Below, piece by piece: positions 7,419-15,899 of a stretch of DNA of 64,000 nt; the first letter of the stretch is position 1; every line of letters begins with the position of its first letter. Both the position numbers and the translations under genes were made by a program. The notes beneath the pieces were generated by a model. That model was not told the origin of the DNA. It worked only from the letters and a program-made list of their open reading frames with translations, and ran no database searches. The stretch lies in NCBI GenBank assembly GCA_026709625.1, contig JAPOSR010000006.1, positions 1 to 64,000 of the forward strand, given 5' to 3'. The DNA is from Chloroflexota bacterium. Its GTDB lineage: Bacteria; Chloroflexota; Anaerolineae; Aggregatilineales; Phototrophicaceae.

Positions 7419-9674
7419 TCAGCGGCGATTGCGCTCGCCACCGCTTCGATTGCCATCGCGGCGCGGGCCGCGACGGTCGCCCTCACGCCGGGAACCACGC
7501 CGGTCGCCACCCCCGCGGCGTCCACCCCCGCGCGAACCAGCGGCATCGCGACGTTGGGCTTCTTCGACATCCCAGCCTTCCAAGACAGCCTGACGGCTGA
7601 GGCGCACCCGGCCCGTGCCATCGATATTGATGACCATGACCATGATTTCATCGCCCACGCTGACTTCGTCCTCGACGCTTTTGACATGATAATCCGCCAA
7701 CTGCGAGACATGCACCATGCCTTCCGAGCCAGGCAGAAACTCCACGAAAGCGCCGTAATTTTCGGTGCGCGTTACCTTGCCGGTGTAGATATGTCCCAGT
7801 TCTGGTTCCTGGACCATAGCTTTGATTTTCTCGATCGCCCGGTCGACTTCCGCGCCAGAATCGCCAGCCACATAGATCAAGCCGTCTTCCTGAATATCGA
7901 CCTTGACCTGGTGATCGTCCTGCAGCGCGCGCACATTCTTGCCGCCAGGCCCAATAACCGCGCCGATCTTGTCGACAGCGATTTTGAAGCTCTCCATGCG
8001 CGGGGCGAAGTCGCTGAGCTTGGCGCGCCGCTGTGGCATAGCAGCCTGGATGACAGCGAGGATTTCCAGGCGAGCGTCTTTTGCCTGCGCCAGCGCCTGC
8101 CCCATAATGTCGCGCGTTACACCGGCGATCTTGATGTCCATTTGCAGCGCGGTGATGCCAGCCGCCGTGCCCGCGACCTTGAAGTCCATATCGCCGAGAT
8201 GATCTTCCATGCCCTGGATGTCGGTCAAAACAGCGACCTTGTCGCCTTCTTTGATCAAACCCATGGCGATGCCGCCAACCGGGTTTTTGATGGGCACGCC
8301 AGCATCGAGCAGCGCCAAGGTGCTCCCGCAGACGCTCGCCATAGAAGTGCTGCCGTTGGAGCTCATCACCTCGCTGACGAGGCGCAAGACATACGGAAAC
8401 TCCTCAGCCGGCGGAATCATCGCCAACAGGGCTTTTTCCGCCAGCGCGCCATGCCCGATCTCGCGGCGGCGTGGACCACGCATCGGATAGGTTTCGCCGG
8501 TGCTGTAAGGCGGGAAGTTGTAGTGGTGCATATAACGCTTGTCGTCTTCGGGGCTTAAGCCATCGAGAAATTGCGAGTCGCGCGGAGTGCCCAGCGTGGC
8601 GATGGTCAAGACCTGAGTTTCGCCGCGCATGAACATGCCCGAGCCGTGAACCCGCGGCACGAGTCCAACTTCGGCAGCCAAGGCTCGGATGCTGGCGTGG
8701 TCGCGGCCATCGGGGCGGATGCCTTCATTGACGATGCGCTGGCGCACAACTTTTTTCAACACCGAGTCATAGGCGCGCTCGACATGCTTGAGATTGATGT
8801 CGGCCTCGCCGGCTTCGTGGCGAGCGTTGTATTCCGCCACAAGTTCATCCTGAATATCGCGCAGGGGTTGGCGGCGGGCGGCGCGGTCGCTGTGCGTCGA
8901 CATGATTTCGCGTATCGGCGCTTCGACCTTGGCGGCAACATCGGCTTGCAGCGCAGCGCTGATGTCGTCGACAGAGGGCGCTTGTTTGTCTTTGCCGATC
9001 TCGGCGCGGATGCGCTGTTGCAGGGCGATGATGTCTTGCGCCGAGTCGTGCGCCAAAAACAGCGCTTCCAGCATGGTGGCTTCGTCGACCTGGTCGGCAT
9101 TGCATTCCACCATGTTGATGGCTTCAGCTGTGCCCGAGACACGCAGGTCGAGCGCACTGCCGACCATGTCGCTGTACGTCGGGTTGACGACCAGTTCGCC
9201 AGCGACCAAGCCGACGCGCGCGCCAGCCACCGGACCATTCCAAGGGATATCGGAGATCATCAGCGCCGTGCTGGCGGCAATGATGCCCAGCATATCGACA
9301 TGATGTTCTTTGTCATGCGCAAGCGACATCAAGATGACCTGTACATCATTGCGCATATTTTTCGGGAAGAGCGGACGCAATGTGCGGTCGATGACGCGCG
9401 AAGTGAGGATGGCGCCTTCGGACGGTCGGCCTTCGCGGCGAAAGAACCCGCCCGGCACACGCCCGCCAGCATACATCTTCTCTTCGTAATCGACGCTGAG
9501 CGGGAAGAAGTCCAGCCCCGGGCGTGGCGAGCCCATGGTTGCCGAACAAAAAAGCATCGTATCGCCCATGCGCACAGTCACTGCGCCGCCAGCCTGCTGG
9601 GCAAAACGTCCCGTCTCGATGATGACTTCTTTGCCGCCCACATGGCAGCGGTATTCGCGTATATCTAGTGTCAT
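7419..9674 (-). CDS. pnp: Polyribonucleotide nucleotidyltransferase (PNPase)
   Basis: The 751-residue enzyme degrades RNA 3' to 5' using phosphate. Order: first RNase PH domain, a linking helical domain, second RNase PH domain (MASVCGSTLALLDAG, then MDFKVAGT with the catalytic acidic residues), a KH domain (KIAVDKIGAVIGPGGKNVRAL) and an S1 domain (NYGAFVEFLPGSEGMVHVSQL). The C-terminus is an unusual Arg/Gly-rich tail of about 40 residues (repeats of RGG and GDRRG) that could bind RNA or RNase partners. The ATG at 9674 has GGAG 6 bases upstream; a second ATG at 9686 has none. It follows rpsO, the arrangement known from many bacteria, where PNPase controls its own mRNA. Confidence 0.96.
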   Translation of the reverse strand: MTLDIREYRCHVGGKEVIIETGRFAQQAGGAVTVRMGDTMLFCSATMGSPRPGLDFFPLSVDYEEKMYAGGRVPGGFFRREGRPSEGAILTSRVIDRTLRPLFPKNMRNDVQVILMSLAHDKEHHVDMLGIIAASTALMISDIPWNGPVAGARVGLVAGELVVNPTYSDMVGSALDLRVSGTAEAINMVECNADQVDEATMLEALFLAHDSAQDIIALQQRIRAEIGKDKQAPSVDDISAALQADVAAKVEAPIREIMSTHSDRAARRQPLRDIQDELVAEYNARHEAGEADINLKHVERAYDSVLKKVVRQRIVNEGIRPDGRDHASIRALAAEVGLVPRVHGSGMFMRGETQVLTIATLGTPRDSQFLDGLSPEDDKRYMHHYNFPPYSTGETYPMRGPRRREIGHGALAEKALLAMIPPAEEFPYVLRLVSEVMSSNGSTSMASVCGSTLALLDAGVPIKNPVGGIAMGLIKEGDKVAVLTDIQGMEDHLGDMDFKVAGTAAGITALQMDIKIAGVTRDIMGQALAQAKDARLEILAVIQAAMPQRRAKLSDFAPRMESFKIAVDKIGAVIGPGGKNVRALQDDHQVKVDIQEDGLIYVAGDSGAEVDRAIEKIKAMVQEPELGHIYTGKVTRTENYGAFVEFLPGSEGMVHVSQLADYHVKSVEDEVSVGDEIMVMVINIDGTGRVRLSRQAVLEGWDVEEAQRRDAAGSRGGGRRGGGDRRGSRREGDRRGPRRDGNRSGGERNRR

Positions 9675-9726
9675 ACAGGTCTCCATTGCTTAAAGGCGCG
9701 GGCGCTGCTTGCGCGCAAACGCCTGA

Positions 9727-9777
9727 CGTCTATTGTCGTAGACGCATTGGTTTTGGGTTGATGATTGCCTTTCGGCA
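9727..9777 (-). other. Two hairpins in the rpsO-pnp spacer
   Basis: In the 136-base spacer, 9727-9744 has CGTCTA and TAGACG arms with a 6-base loop. 9766-9777 has TGCC and GGCA arms closed by a GAAA tetraloop on the transcribed strand. Hairpins at this place are known in enterobacteria as RNase III sites used in pnp autoregulation. The same role here is inference. Confidence 0.4.
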
Positions 9778-9810
9778 TTGTTGGAATGCGGCGCGGGGCA
9801 AACTGGTTCA

Positions 9811-10080
9811 TCAGCGGCGCAAGCCAAGCCGCGCCAGCAACTCACGATAAACGTCCGGCTTTTTGCGCGCGATGTACTTCAGGTGGCGGCGGCGCTGTCC
9901 GACCAGCTTCAACAAACCGCGCCGGGAATGTTCATCGTGGCTGTGGATCTTCAAGTGCTCGGTTAATTGCAAGATTCGATGGGTGAGCAGCGCGATCTGC
10001 ACCTCGGGCGAGCCGGTGTCGCCGTCTTCCCGAGCATAGTCTTTGATGATCTGTGTCTTTGTCGCTTTATCCAATGGCAT
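9811..10080 (-). CDS. rpsO: 30S ribosomal protein S15
   Basis: The 89-residue product is uS15, which binds the three-way junction of 16S rRNA early in 30S assembly. The usual family segments are present: [37 protein letters not shown], and [11 protein letters not shown]. The ATG at 10080 (MPLDKAT) matches the family start; the longer frame to 10137 runs through the leader hairpin. Its promoter is at 10152-10180 and its leader has a stem-loop at 10108-10131. pnp follows. Confidence 0.96.
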   Translation of the reverse strand: MPLDKATKTQIIKDYAREDGDTGSPEVQIALLTHRILQLTEHLKIHSHDEHSRRGLLKLVGQRRRHLKYIARKKPDVYRELLARLGLRR

Positions 10081-10107
10081 GCGTTCCGTCCCTTCGCTAA
10101 GCCACCA

Positions 10108-10131
10108 GACAGGCAGGAGCGGTTGCCTGTC
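10108..10131 (-). promoter_or_regulatory. rpsO leader stem-loop, possible S15 autoregulatory element
   Basis: GACAGGCA and TGCCTGTC form a perfect 8-bp stem with an 8-base loop, 28 bases upstream of the rpsO start codon and inside the leader predicted from the promoter at 10152-10180. S15 is known to repress its own mRNA in several phyla using unrelated RNA structures. Similar control is plausible, but the fold does not match one I recognise. Confidence 0.45.
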
Positions 10132-10151
10132 GGTCAACGATAAACGGGGCG

Positions 10152-10180
10152 ATTGTAGCAGTCGCGCTTATGAACGACAA
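10152..10180 (-). promoter_or_regulatory. rpsO: Promoter of rpsO-pnp
   Basis: Minus-strand TTGTCG (10180-10175) and TACAAT (10157-10152) are separated by 17 bases. The predicted transcript starts near 10145, about 65 bases before the rpsO start codon. The site lies just past the stop of the NYN gene. Confidence 0.55.
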
Positions 10181-10187
10181 GGGCCAG

Positions 10188-12338
10188 CTAGCCAGCGATT
10201 TCCTGGGGATCGACAACTTCGTCATTGGCGACGATCTTCACCGTATGATGTGTGCGAAACAAGCTGAATTGGTCGGCTCTGCCCGGCATCAGATTCAGCA
10301 CATTCTCGCTGCGCATGATCGACAGCCACAGACCGACATCCCAGTCGCTGTTGAGCTGCATCGCGACCGCCTCGTGCGTGATTCCGTCATTGTTGCGATA
10401 CATCGTCAACAGCACGCGGACAAATTCGTCGCGCTCGGCCAACAGCGCCGCCACATACGAATTGCTCTCGTTCAGCTCGATGCCCTTGGTGTTGTAGTCA
10501 CTGCGCGGATTGGCATATTCGTTGACGCGAACCATTTCGTTGACCAGCAAGTATTCCACGGCATGTTGAAAAGCCATGCCGCCATCGTGCTCGCGCAGCC
10601 GTTTGTGCAGGCTGCCCAGTGGACACCAGGCGAAATTGCGGAAGCTGGTAAATTGCTGGACGCTTATGACAATGCGGGTGACCATGCGCGCGACATCGCT
10701 GTCGCTGTCGACCATCTGGTGTGGCGGCACGCCTTTCCATTTCTGCGCGCTGATGTCGATACTGACTGGTTCTGTCTCTGGCTGCGACAAGGGGAGCGAA
10801 TCGCGTGTTTCGGGTAGGCGGATGACGGGAACGAGGTCGTCCGGATTGTGGCGATGCGGAACAAGATCGCGCTGCAAGAGGCGTTCGCGCACCAGGCAGT
10901 CGATCCAATGCGAGCGCCATTGGTCGCTGTCGTTCATGCCCGGGCGGTCGAGGTCGCGCTCCATGGCGATGCCCTTAAGCAGGAAACCGTAGTTGACATA
11001 TTCCCAGCTGCGCGTGGACAGCGTGTTGGCGACGCGGCGCGCCAGTCGATTGGCAATCAGCAATGTCTTGTCGACGACAGGGTGCTGAAAGTTCAAGCCA
11101 ATAGCGCCCGGCGCGTCTTGCTCCGTCAATATGCCCAGAGCCGTCGCTTGCGAAACCAGATCTTGCCCGCGCTCTTGAGAAATGACATCGCCGACATTGT
11201 TAAGCTGGGCGATGAGATCGTCGATTGTGATGATTGCTTGCGGGTTTGCGGCGCTCAGGCGAAAGTGTTGGATGACAACGCTGGACCACTGCGACGGGAT
11301 GAAGCTTTCGGTATCATGCTCGGTCTCGACAACGCTGAGCGATTGATGGGTGCGCAGATCGGTGAAGTCATCGATATAATCGAGCCGCAGCGATGGGTGG
11401 TCTTGCAGCAAGCGCCCTGTGCTGCCGCGCACGCCCCAGACGACCACGGTTTTGCGCTTTTGCAAGAGCGTGTTGATGACATCGTTGAAATCGCGGTCGC
11501 CAGTCGCCAGGATAATGACATCGCCCGATTCGGGATAATCGGCATCTGCCAAGACATCGCGGGCAATGCGGATATCAGCGCTTTGCTTGCCGGGCAGGTG
11601 AAAGACGGGGTCGATATTCGACTTCATCAGCCGCGACGGAGCATCATCCGCCACTTCGCGTCCGCCACTATCGACCAGCGGCGGCAGCGCCCCACGCTGA
11701 CCCCAGGGCGCATAAGCCGCTGTCTTGACCAGTTGTCCATGCGCCTGAGCCTGCGAGACCATGCGGTCGATAAGATGATCCAGGTTGACCACATAGCCCT
11801 GCTCGTTGAGGCTGATTGAGATATTTTCGAAGTCGATGTAAACCGCGACATTCTTGATCTTTTGGATGCCAACCAGCGAATCGAGCCGTTGAACGACAAC
11901 GCGGTCGCCCAGCGGACCAAAATCCAGCGCGGCATCATTAATCCCCCACAGTCGAATGCGCGAAGTGGCTGAGAAGTTGATCTGTGGCAGCAGCGCCAGC
12001 AATTCTTTGCGCGTGGTCGCCAGGATGAGCCAGCTCACTGGCATGTGCTCGGGCGGGAAGAACCTGGCTTGCAAACTCTCGTTGACGCGCGCCGGTTCTG
12101 CGATGTCAAAAATTTCGTAGCCAGCAGTCTGAAAGATGGCTAATGTTTCTTTGGGCAGGCTGGCATTTTCCCCACTCCAGTTGCCAAAGGCGATCGCCCG
12201 CAAAAGGTTCGATTCAATCAAACCAGCCACCATAATCGCGTTGGCGCGGATCGCGACCGCCAGTTCCTGCAAGTTGACCTGGCGGTTGTCGGCGCAGGCA
12301 TGCAGGTCATCTACATCGACGAGCAAGTAAGCATTCAT
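10188..12338 (-). CDS. Large NYN-domain (PIN-like) putative ribonuclease with an inactive N-terminal copy
   Basis: The 716-residue protein has an active-looking NYN domain at about 160-325: AVYIDFENIS (D169, E171), SADIRIARDV (D255) and ILATGDRDFNDVI (D281, D283), the acidic set that binds metal in NYN/LabA nucleases. The first 140 residues appear to be a second copy: LLVDVDDLHACAD parallels the first motif, AIAFGNWSG parallels AAYAPWGQR, and WLILATTRKELLALL parallels the GDRDF strand with the acidic residues lost. The C-terminal 390 residues are largely helical, possibly with winged-helix modules that bind RNA. It is preceded by a strong sigma-70 promoter and is probably monocistronic. RNA cleavage is inferred from family; the substrate is unknown. 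Confidence 0.72.
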   Translation of the reverse strand: MNAYLLVDVDDLHACADNRQVNLQELAVAIRANAIMVAGLIESNLLRAIAFGNWSGENASLPKETLAIFQTAGYEIFDIAEPARVNESLQARFFPPEHMPVSWLILATTRKELLALLPQINFSATSRIRLWGINDAALDFGPLGDRVVVQRLDSLVGIQKIKNVAVYIDFENISISLNEQGYVVNLDHLIDRMVSQAQAHGQLVKTAAYAPWGQRGALPPLVDSGGREVADDAPSRLMKSNIDPVFHLPGKQSADIRIARDVLADADYPESGDVIILATGDRDFNDVINTLLQKRKTVVVWGVRGSTGRLLQDHPSLRLDYIDDFTDLRTHQSLSVVETEHDTESFIPSQWSSVVIQHFRLSAANPQAIITIDDLIAQLNNVGDVISQERGQDLVSQATALGILTEQDAPGAIGLNFQHPVVDKTLLIANRLARRVANTLSTRSWEYVNYGFLLKGIAMERDLDRPGMNDSDQWRSHWIDCLVRERLLQRDLVPHRHNPDDLVPVIRLPETRDSLPLSQPETEPVSIDISAQKWKGVPPHQMVDSDSDVARMVTRIVISVQQFTSFRNFAWCPLGSLHKRLREHDGGMAFQHAVEYLLVNEMVRVNEYANPRSDYNTKGIELNESNSYVAALLAERDEFVRVLLTMYRNNDGITHEAVAMQLNSDWDVGLWLSIMRSENVLNLMPGRADQFSLFRTHHTVKIVANDEVVDPQEIAG

Positions 12339-12503
12339 CTTCTTTTTCCAAAAATCACGAATCGGCGATGCCGCGATGGAACATCAGCAGAAAATCCGCT
12401 GTTTTCCGGTGGCGGCGCAGAAATTCTGTTTGCGATATGACGGCGACAGAATAGCATCTCACCCTAACAATAAAATCAGATTCCTTGTTTGGACTCCAAC
12501 TAT

Positions 12504-12532
12504 AGATTACAGTAGGCTCTTGATTGTGTCAA
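12504..12532 (-). promoter_or_regulatory. Strong sigma-70-type promoter for the NYN gene
   Basis: Minus-strand TTGACA (12532-12527), a 17-base spacer, and TAATCT (12509-12504). The surrounding 170 bases are much more AT-rich than the coding DNA. The leader would be about 160 bases. Nothing else coding is seen in the 12339-12587 gap. Confidence 0.65.
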
Positions 12533-12587
12533 ATTTCACAATAGCAAAAGCCTTAGAAATCCGTTAGTGTTTCGCGCAGCGGCATGG

Positions 12588-14030
12588 TCAATAGGCTTTG
12601 GCGAACAAAGCCACTTTGTCGGCGCTTTCGCCTGTTGCGATGCATTTACCCACCCGCTCTGGCTGATCAAATGGAAAGCAGCGAATGGTCGCGCCCGTCT
12701 CGTCCTTGACTCGCTGTTCATCAATATCGCTGCCCGCCCAGGCTGCCCGCGCCCACTCGCCCGCCGCGACCGCATCGCAAAGCTGCGCATAATCGGCGAC
12801 ATCGACAATATGCGAATCGCGAAAAGCGCGAGCATCATCCAGCAGGCTGCGCTGGATATCGGCGAGCAAGTCGCGCACGACATCTGTTATACTCGCTTGG
12901 GAGACAAATTGCTTACCAGCCCGGCCCGGCACATCGCGCCGCGCAAGCACCGCATTGCCGTTCTCGACATCTTTGGGGCCAATCTCCATGCGCACCGGCA
13001 CGCCGCGCATCTCCCAATCATTGAACTTGAAGCCGGGCGATTGCCCATCGCGCCGATCAACATGAACACGAATGTCGGCCGCCATCAATGTTGCGCGCAG
13101 CCGTTCGACCGTGTCCATGACAGCGCTGCGCTGGGTATCGCGGCGGACGATCGGCACGATGACCACTTGATAAGGCGCAAGCTTGGGCGGCAGTCGCAAG
13201 CCTTTGTCATCGCCGTGCGCCATAACAACCGCGCCAACCATGCGCGTGCTCATCCCCCAGCTGGTCGTCCAGCAATAGGCCTGCACATTGTTCTCGGATA
13301 AATAGTCGATCGCAAACGCTTTGGCGAAGTTCTGCCCCAGATTGTGGCTGGTGGCCGATTGCAAGGCTCGCTTGTCGCGCATCATGGCTTCGATGGTGTA
13401 CGTGCGCAAGGCACCCGCGAAGCGCTCCAGGCGGCTCTTTTCGCCTTTGATCACCGGTATCGCCGCGTCGTCCATGGCGAAATCGGCATAGATATCCAGC
13501 ATCTGGCGCGTTTCCGCTTCGGCTTCCGCAGCCGTGGCATGGGCGGTGTGTCCTTCTTGCCACAAAAACTCGGCGGTGCGCAGGAAAGGGCGCGTGCGCA
13601 ATTCCCAGCGGACGACATTTGCCCATTGGTTGATCAGCAGTGGCAGGTCGCGATAAGACTGGATCCAGTCGCTGAAGGCCTCGCCAATGACTGTCTCTGA
13701 TGTCGGGCGGACGACTAGCGGCTCTTCCAGTTTTTTGCCGCCAGCGTGGGTCACGACCGCCAGCTCGGGGCTGAAGCCTTCGACATGCTCCGCCTCGCGC
13801 TTGATATAGCTCTCCGGGATAAAGAGCGGAAAATAGGCATTCTGATGCCCCGTGGCTCGAAAGCGTCTGTCCAGCCCAGCTTTGATGCCTTCCCAGATTT
13901 CATAGCCATAGGGCTTGATGATGACGCAGCCGCGCACCGGCGACGGAGCAGCCAGATCGGCACGGTAGACGATCTCGTTGTACCAGCGCGAAAAGTCTTC
14001 GCTCTGCGCGGTTACAGCTTGTTCAGCCAT
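12588..14030 (-). CDS. proS: Prolyl-tRNA synthetase, archaeal/eukaryotic type
   Basis: The 480-residue class II synthetase charges tRNA-Pro. It is the short ProRS form without the large INS editing insertion of classical bacterial ProRS: motif 1 area GYEIWEGIKAGLD, motif 2 RPTSETVIGEAFSDWI with RWELRTRPFLRTAEFLWQEGHTAHAT, and motif 3 region SWGMSTRMVGAVVMAHGDD. The anticodon domain follows and the protein ends in AKAY, the common tail of this type. Many Chloroflexota and Firmicutes carry this form. The ATG at 14030 is well placed and no second gene overlaps it. Confidence 0.95.
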   Translation of the reverse strand: MAEQAVTAQSEDFSRWYNEIVYRADLAAPSPVRGCVIIKPYGYEIWEGIKAGLDRRFRATGHQNAYFPLFIPESYIKREAEHVEGFSPELAVVTHAGGKKLEEPLVVRPTSETVIGEAFSDWIQSYRDLPLLINQWANVVRWELRTRPFLRTAEFLWQEGHTAHATAAEAEAETRQMLDIYADFAMDDAAIPVIKGEKSRLERFAGALRTYTIEAMMRDKRALQSATSHNLGQNFAKAFAIDYLSENNVQAYCWTTSWGMSTRMVGAVVMAHGDDKGLRLPPKLAPYQVVIVPIVRRDTQRSAVMDTVERLRATLMAADIRVHVDRRDGQSPGFKFNDWEMRGVPVRMEIGPKDVENGNAVLARRDVPGRAGKQFVSQASITDVVRDLLADIQRSLLDDARAFRDSHIVDVADYAQLCDAVAAGEWARAAWAGSDIDEQRVKDETGATIRCFPFDQPERVGKCIATGESADKVALFAKAY

Positions 14031-14086
14031 GCGTTTCCTTCCCGAAATACAGCGCCGCCTGTCATTGTACAGGCTGCGGGCATAAT

Positions 14087-14419
14087 TTACAGACTCGAAG
14101 GCGCGTCATCTGGGGCGGACGCTGCCCAGTCGCGCGCGCGATTTTTGCGCAGTTTTCGCATCGTCGCCTCGCCCAGATCAATGCCGTTGAGGCTCGCCAA
14201 CTGCAATAGATAGAGCAGGACATCAGCCAGTTCTTCAGCCAGAGCCTCAGGCTGCTGCGCTTCTTCGCTCCATTGGAAGTGCTCCAGCACTTCGCTGGCC
14301 TCCAGCGCCAGCGAGATAGCCAAGCTGCGCGGAGTCTGGCGCTTTGGCGAATCACCATCCAGCCAGCCTTTGCTTTCGACAAAGGCATACATCTCGCTGG
14401 TCAACGTGTCCAGGTCCAT
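14087..14419 (-). CDS. MazG-like nucleotide pyrophosphohydrolase
   Basis: The 110-residue all-alpha protein has the MazG-like pattern SLALEASEVLEHFQW followed by LAEELADVLLYLLQLA, the E-x-x-E...E-x-x-D metal-binding set. It probably hydrolyses (deoxy)nucleoside triphosphates to monophosphates, as dCTPase/RS21-C6-type house-cleaning enzymes do. The ATG at 14419 lies 7 bases after the stop of the sugar transferase gene; the longer frame to 14572 runs antisense inside that gene and lacks conservation signals. It is the last gene of the polysaccharide operon, which may be chance. Confidence 0.8.
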   Translation of the reverse strand: MDLDTLTSEMYAFVESKGWLDGDSPKRQTPRSLAISLALEASEVLEHFQWSEEAQQPEALAEELADVLLYLLQLASLNGIDLGEATMRKLRKNRARDWAASAPDDAPSSL

Positions 14420-14426
14420 ATCAGCG

Positions 14427-15899
14427 TCAATAGGCGTTGCGATTGGAGCGCGTGATGGTCTGCCAGATGGTGCGGATGATGATGACGATATCCAGCCACA
14501 AGGACCAGTTTTCGACATAGTGGCGGTCGAATTCAGTGCGCAGGGCGATCGAGGTATCGCCGCGCAGGCCATTGACCTGCGCCCAACCAGTCATGCCGGC
14601 TTTCTCGCGGTGGCGCATCATATAATCGGGGATCTGCCGGCCAAACTCCTGCACATACATCGGTCGCTCCGGGCGCGGGCCGACCAGGCTCATCTGGCCG
14701 AGCAGCACATTAATCAACTGAGGGATCTCGTCCCAGTTGTTGTTGCGCATGAAGCGCCCCAGGCGGGTGACCCGTTCGTCATTTTCGACCGTCCAGGTGC
14801 GGCCGTTGGTCTCGGCATCGGCGCGCATCGAGCGAAATTTAATCATCGCGAAGGGGCGTCCATCCAAGCCCATGCGAACCTGCGAGTAAAAGACCGACCC
14901 GCGCGACTCCAGGCGGATCAACAGCGCCGTCAGCAGCATCAGCGGCGACAACAGGACCAAGCCCAGCCCAGCGCCAAGCAAGTCCATGGCGCGCTTGAGG
15001 CTCAGCTTCCAGCCACGCAGCGCAATATCGCGCACAGTCAGCAGCGCCATACCGCCCAGGTCATCGACATTCAAGTCGCCCACGACATAGGAAAACATAT
15101 CCGGAAAGACCTTGATATCGACCTTGCCGCGCTGACACAGCTCAATCAAGTCCAACACCTCGCCGCGCCGGTAGTCGGTCAGCGCGACGATCACCTGCTC
15201 GACTTCCAGGTCATCAATCAGGCGCGGAATATCGGCATACGCGCCGATGAACGGATAGCCCAGCATGTCGCCCTGTTTTGGCTCGGCGGTGACAATGCCC
15301 ACGATGACATAACCGAGCTCCGAATTGTTGCGGATGTGGCTGATGATGTCATGGGCAAAGCGACCATCGCCGACGATGAGCAGGTTATCGCGAACGACGC
15401 CGCGCCGCCGCAGCAACGTCCACAGCCGGCGGTGTACCTCGCGCCCGAAGACTGTGAAAACCACGCTGAAGAACCAGACATAAAACAGCAGGCTGCGCGG
15501 ATAGGCTGTTTCCAGCGATGTGTTTTGCAGCAAAAATTCTTGCATGCCGCTGGCGAAGAGCGTGCCGAGCGTGACCGTGCCGACGACGCTGCGCAGTTGG
15601 TCGATGCGGCTAAAAGCGCGCTTGAGATGATACAGCTGGGAGAAGTAAAACATCGCCAGCACAGTCGCGGTATGCAGAATGATGGTGGGCAGGTATTGCA
15701 ATGGCGCGGGCTGGTCTTGCGGGCGCGTAAAGAAAGGCAGATCTTCGCGGGCTTCATAGCCGACAAGAAACGCCACCACCAGCATAAGGACATCTGTCAG
15801 CAACAGCGTGACTGTCGAGAGCGCCTTGAGGTGGTCCTTGCTCAGCCTGAGCAAACGAGGGCTTATGGTGTTGAAGTCGGCTGGCGAATTTCCCGCCAT
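14427..15899 (-). CDS. Undecaprenyl-phosphate sugar phosphotransferase (polyprenyl glycosylphosphotransferase)
   Basis: The 490-residue membrane enzyme starts the lipid-linked repeat unit of an exopolysaccharide by moving a sugar-1-phosphate to undecaprenyl phosphate. Four to five N-terminal membrane helices are followed by a CoA-binding-like domain (NLLIVGDGRFAHDIISHI). The C-terminal catalytic domain has FYSQVRMGLDGRPFAMIKFRSM, then DEIPQLINVLLGQMSLVGPRPERP. The ATG at 15899 is preceded by GGGAGG at 9 bases and overlaps the glycosyltransferase gene by 37 bases, supporting translational coupling. The sugar specificity is not visible. Confidence 0.88.
   Translation of the reverse strand: MAGNSPADFNTISPRLLRLSKDHLKALSTVTLLLTDVLMLVVAFLVGYEAREDLPFFTRPQDQPAPLQYLPTIILHTATVLAMFYFSQLYHLKRAFSRIDQLRSVVGTVTLGTLFASGMQEFLLQNTSLETAYPRSLLFYVWFFSVVFTVFGREVHRRLWTLLRRRGVVRDNLLIVGDGRFAHDIISHIRNNSELGYVIVGIVTAEPKQGDMLGYPFIGAYADIPRLIDDLEVEQVIVALTDYRRGEVLDLIELCQRGKVDIKVFPDMFSYVVGDLNVDDLGGMALLTVRDIALRGWKLSLKRAMDLLGAGLGLVLLSPLMLLTALLIRLESRGSVFYSQVRMGLDGRPFAMIKFRSMRADAETNGRTWTVENDERVTRLGRFMRNNNWDEIPQLINVLLGQMSLVGPRPERPMYVQEFGRQIPDYMMRHREKAGMTGWAQVNGLRGDTSIALRTEFDRHYVENWSLWLDIVIIIRTIWQTITRSNRNAY

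Noticed and set aside
12376-12567. 63-codon plus-strand frame in the AT-rich gap
   Set aside because: No ribosome-binding site and no codon pattern; the region holds the NYN promoter on the other strand.
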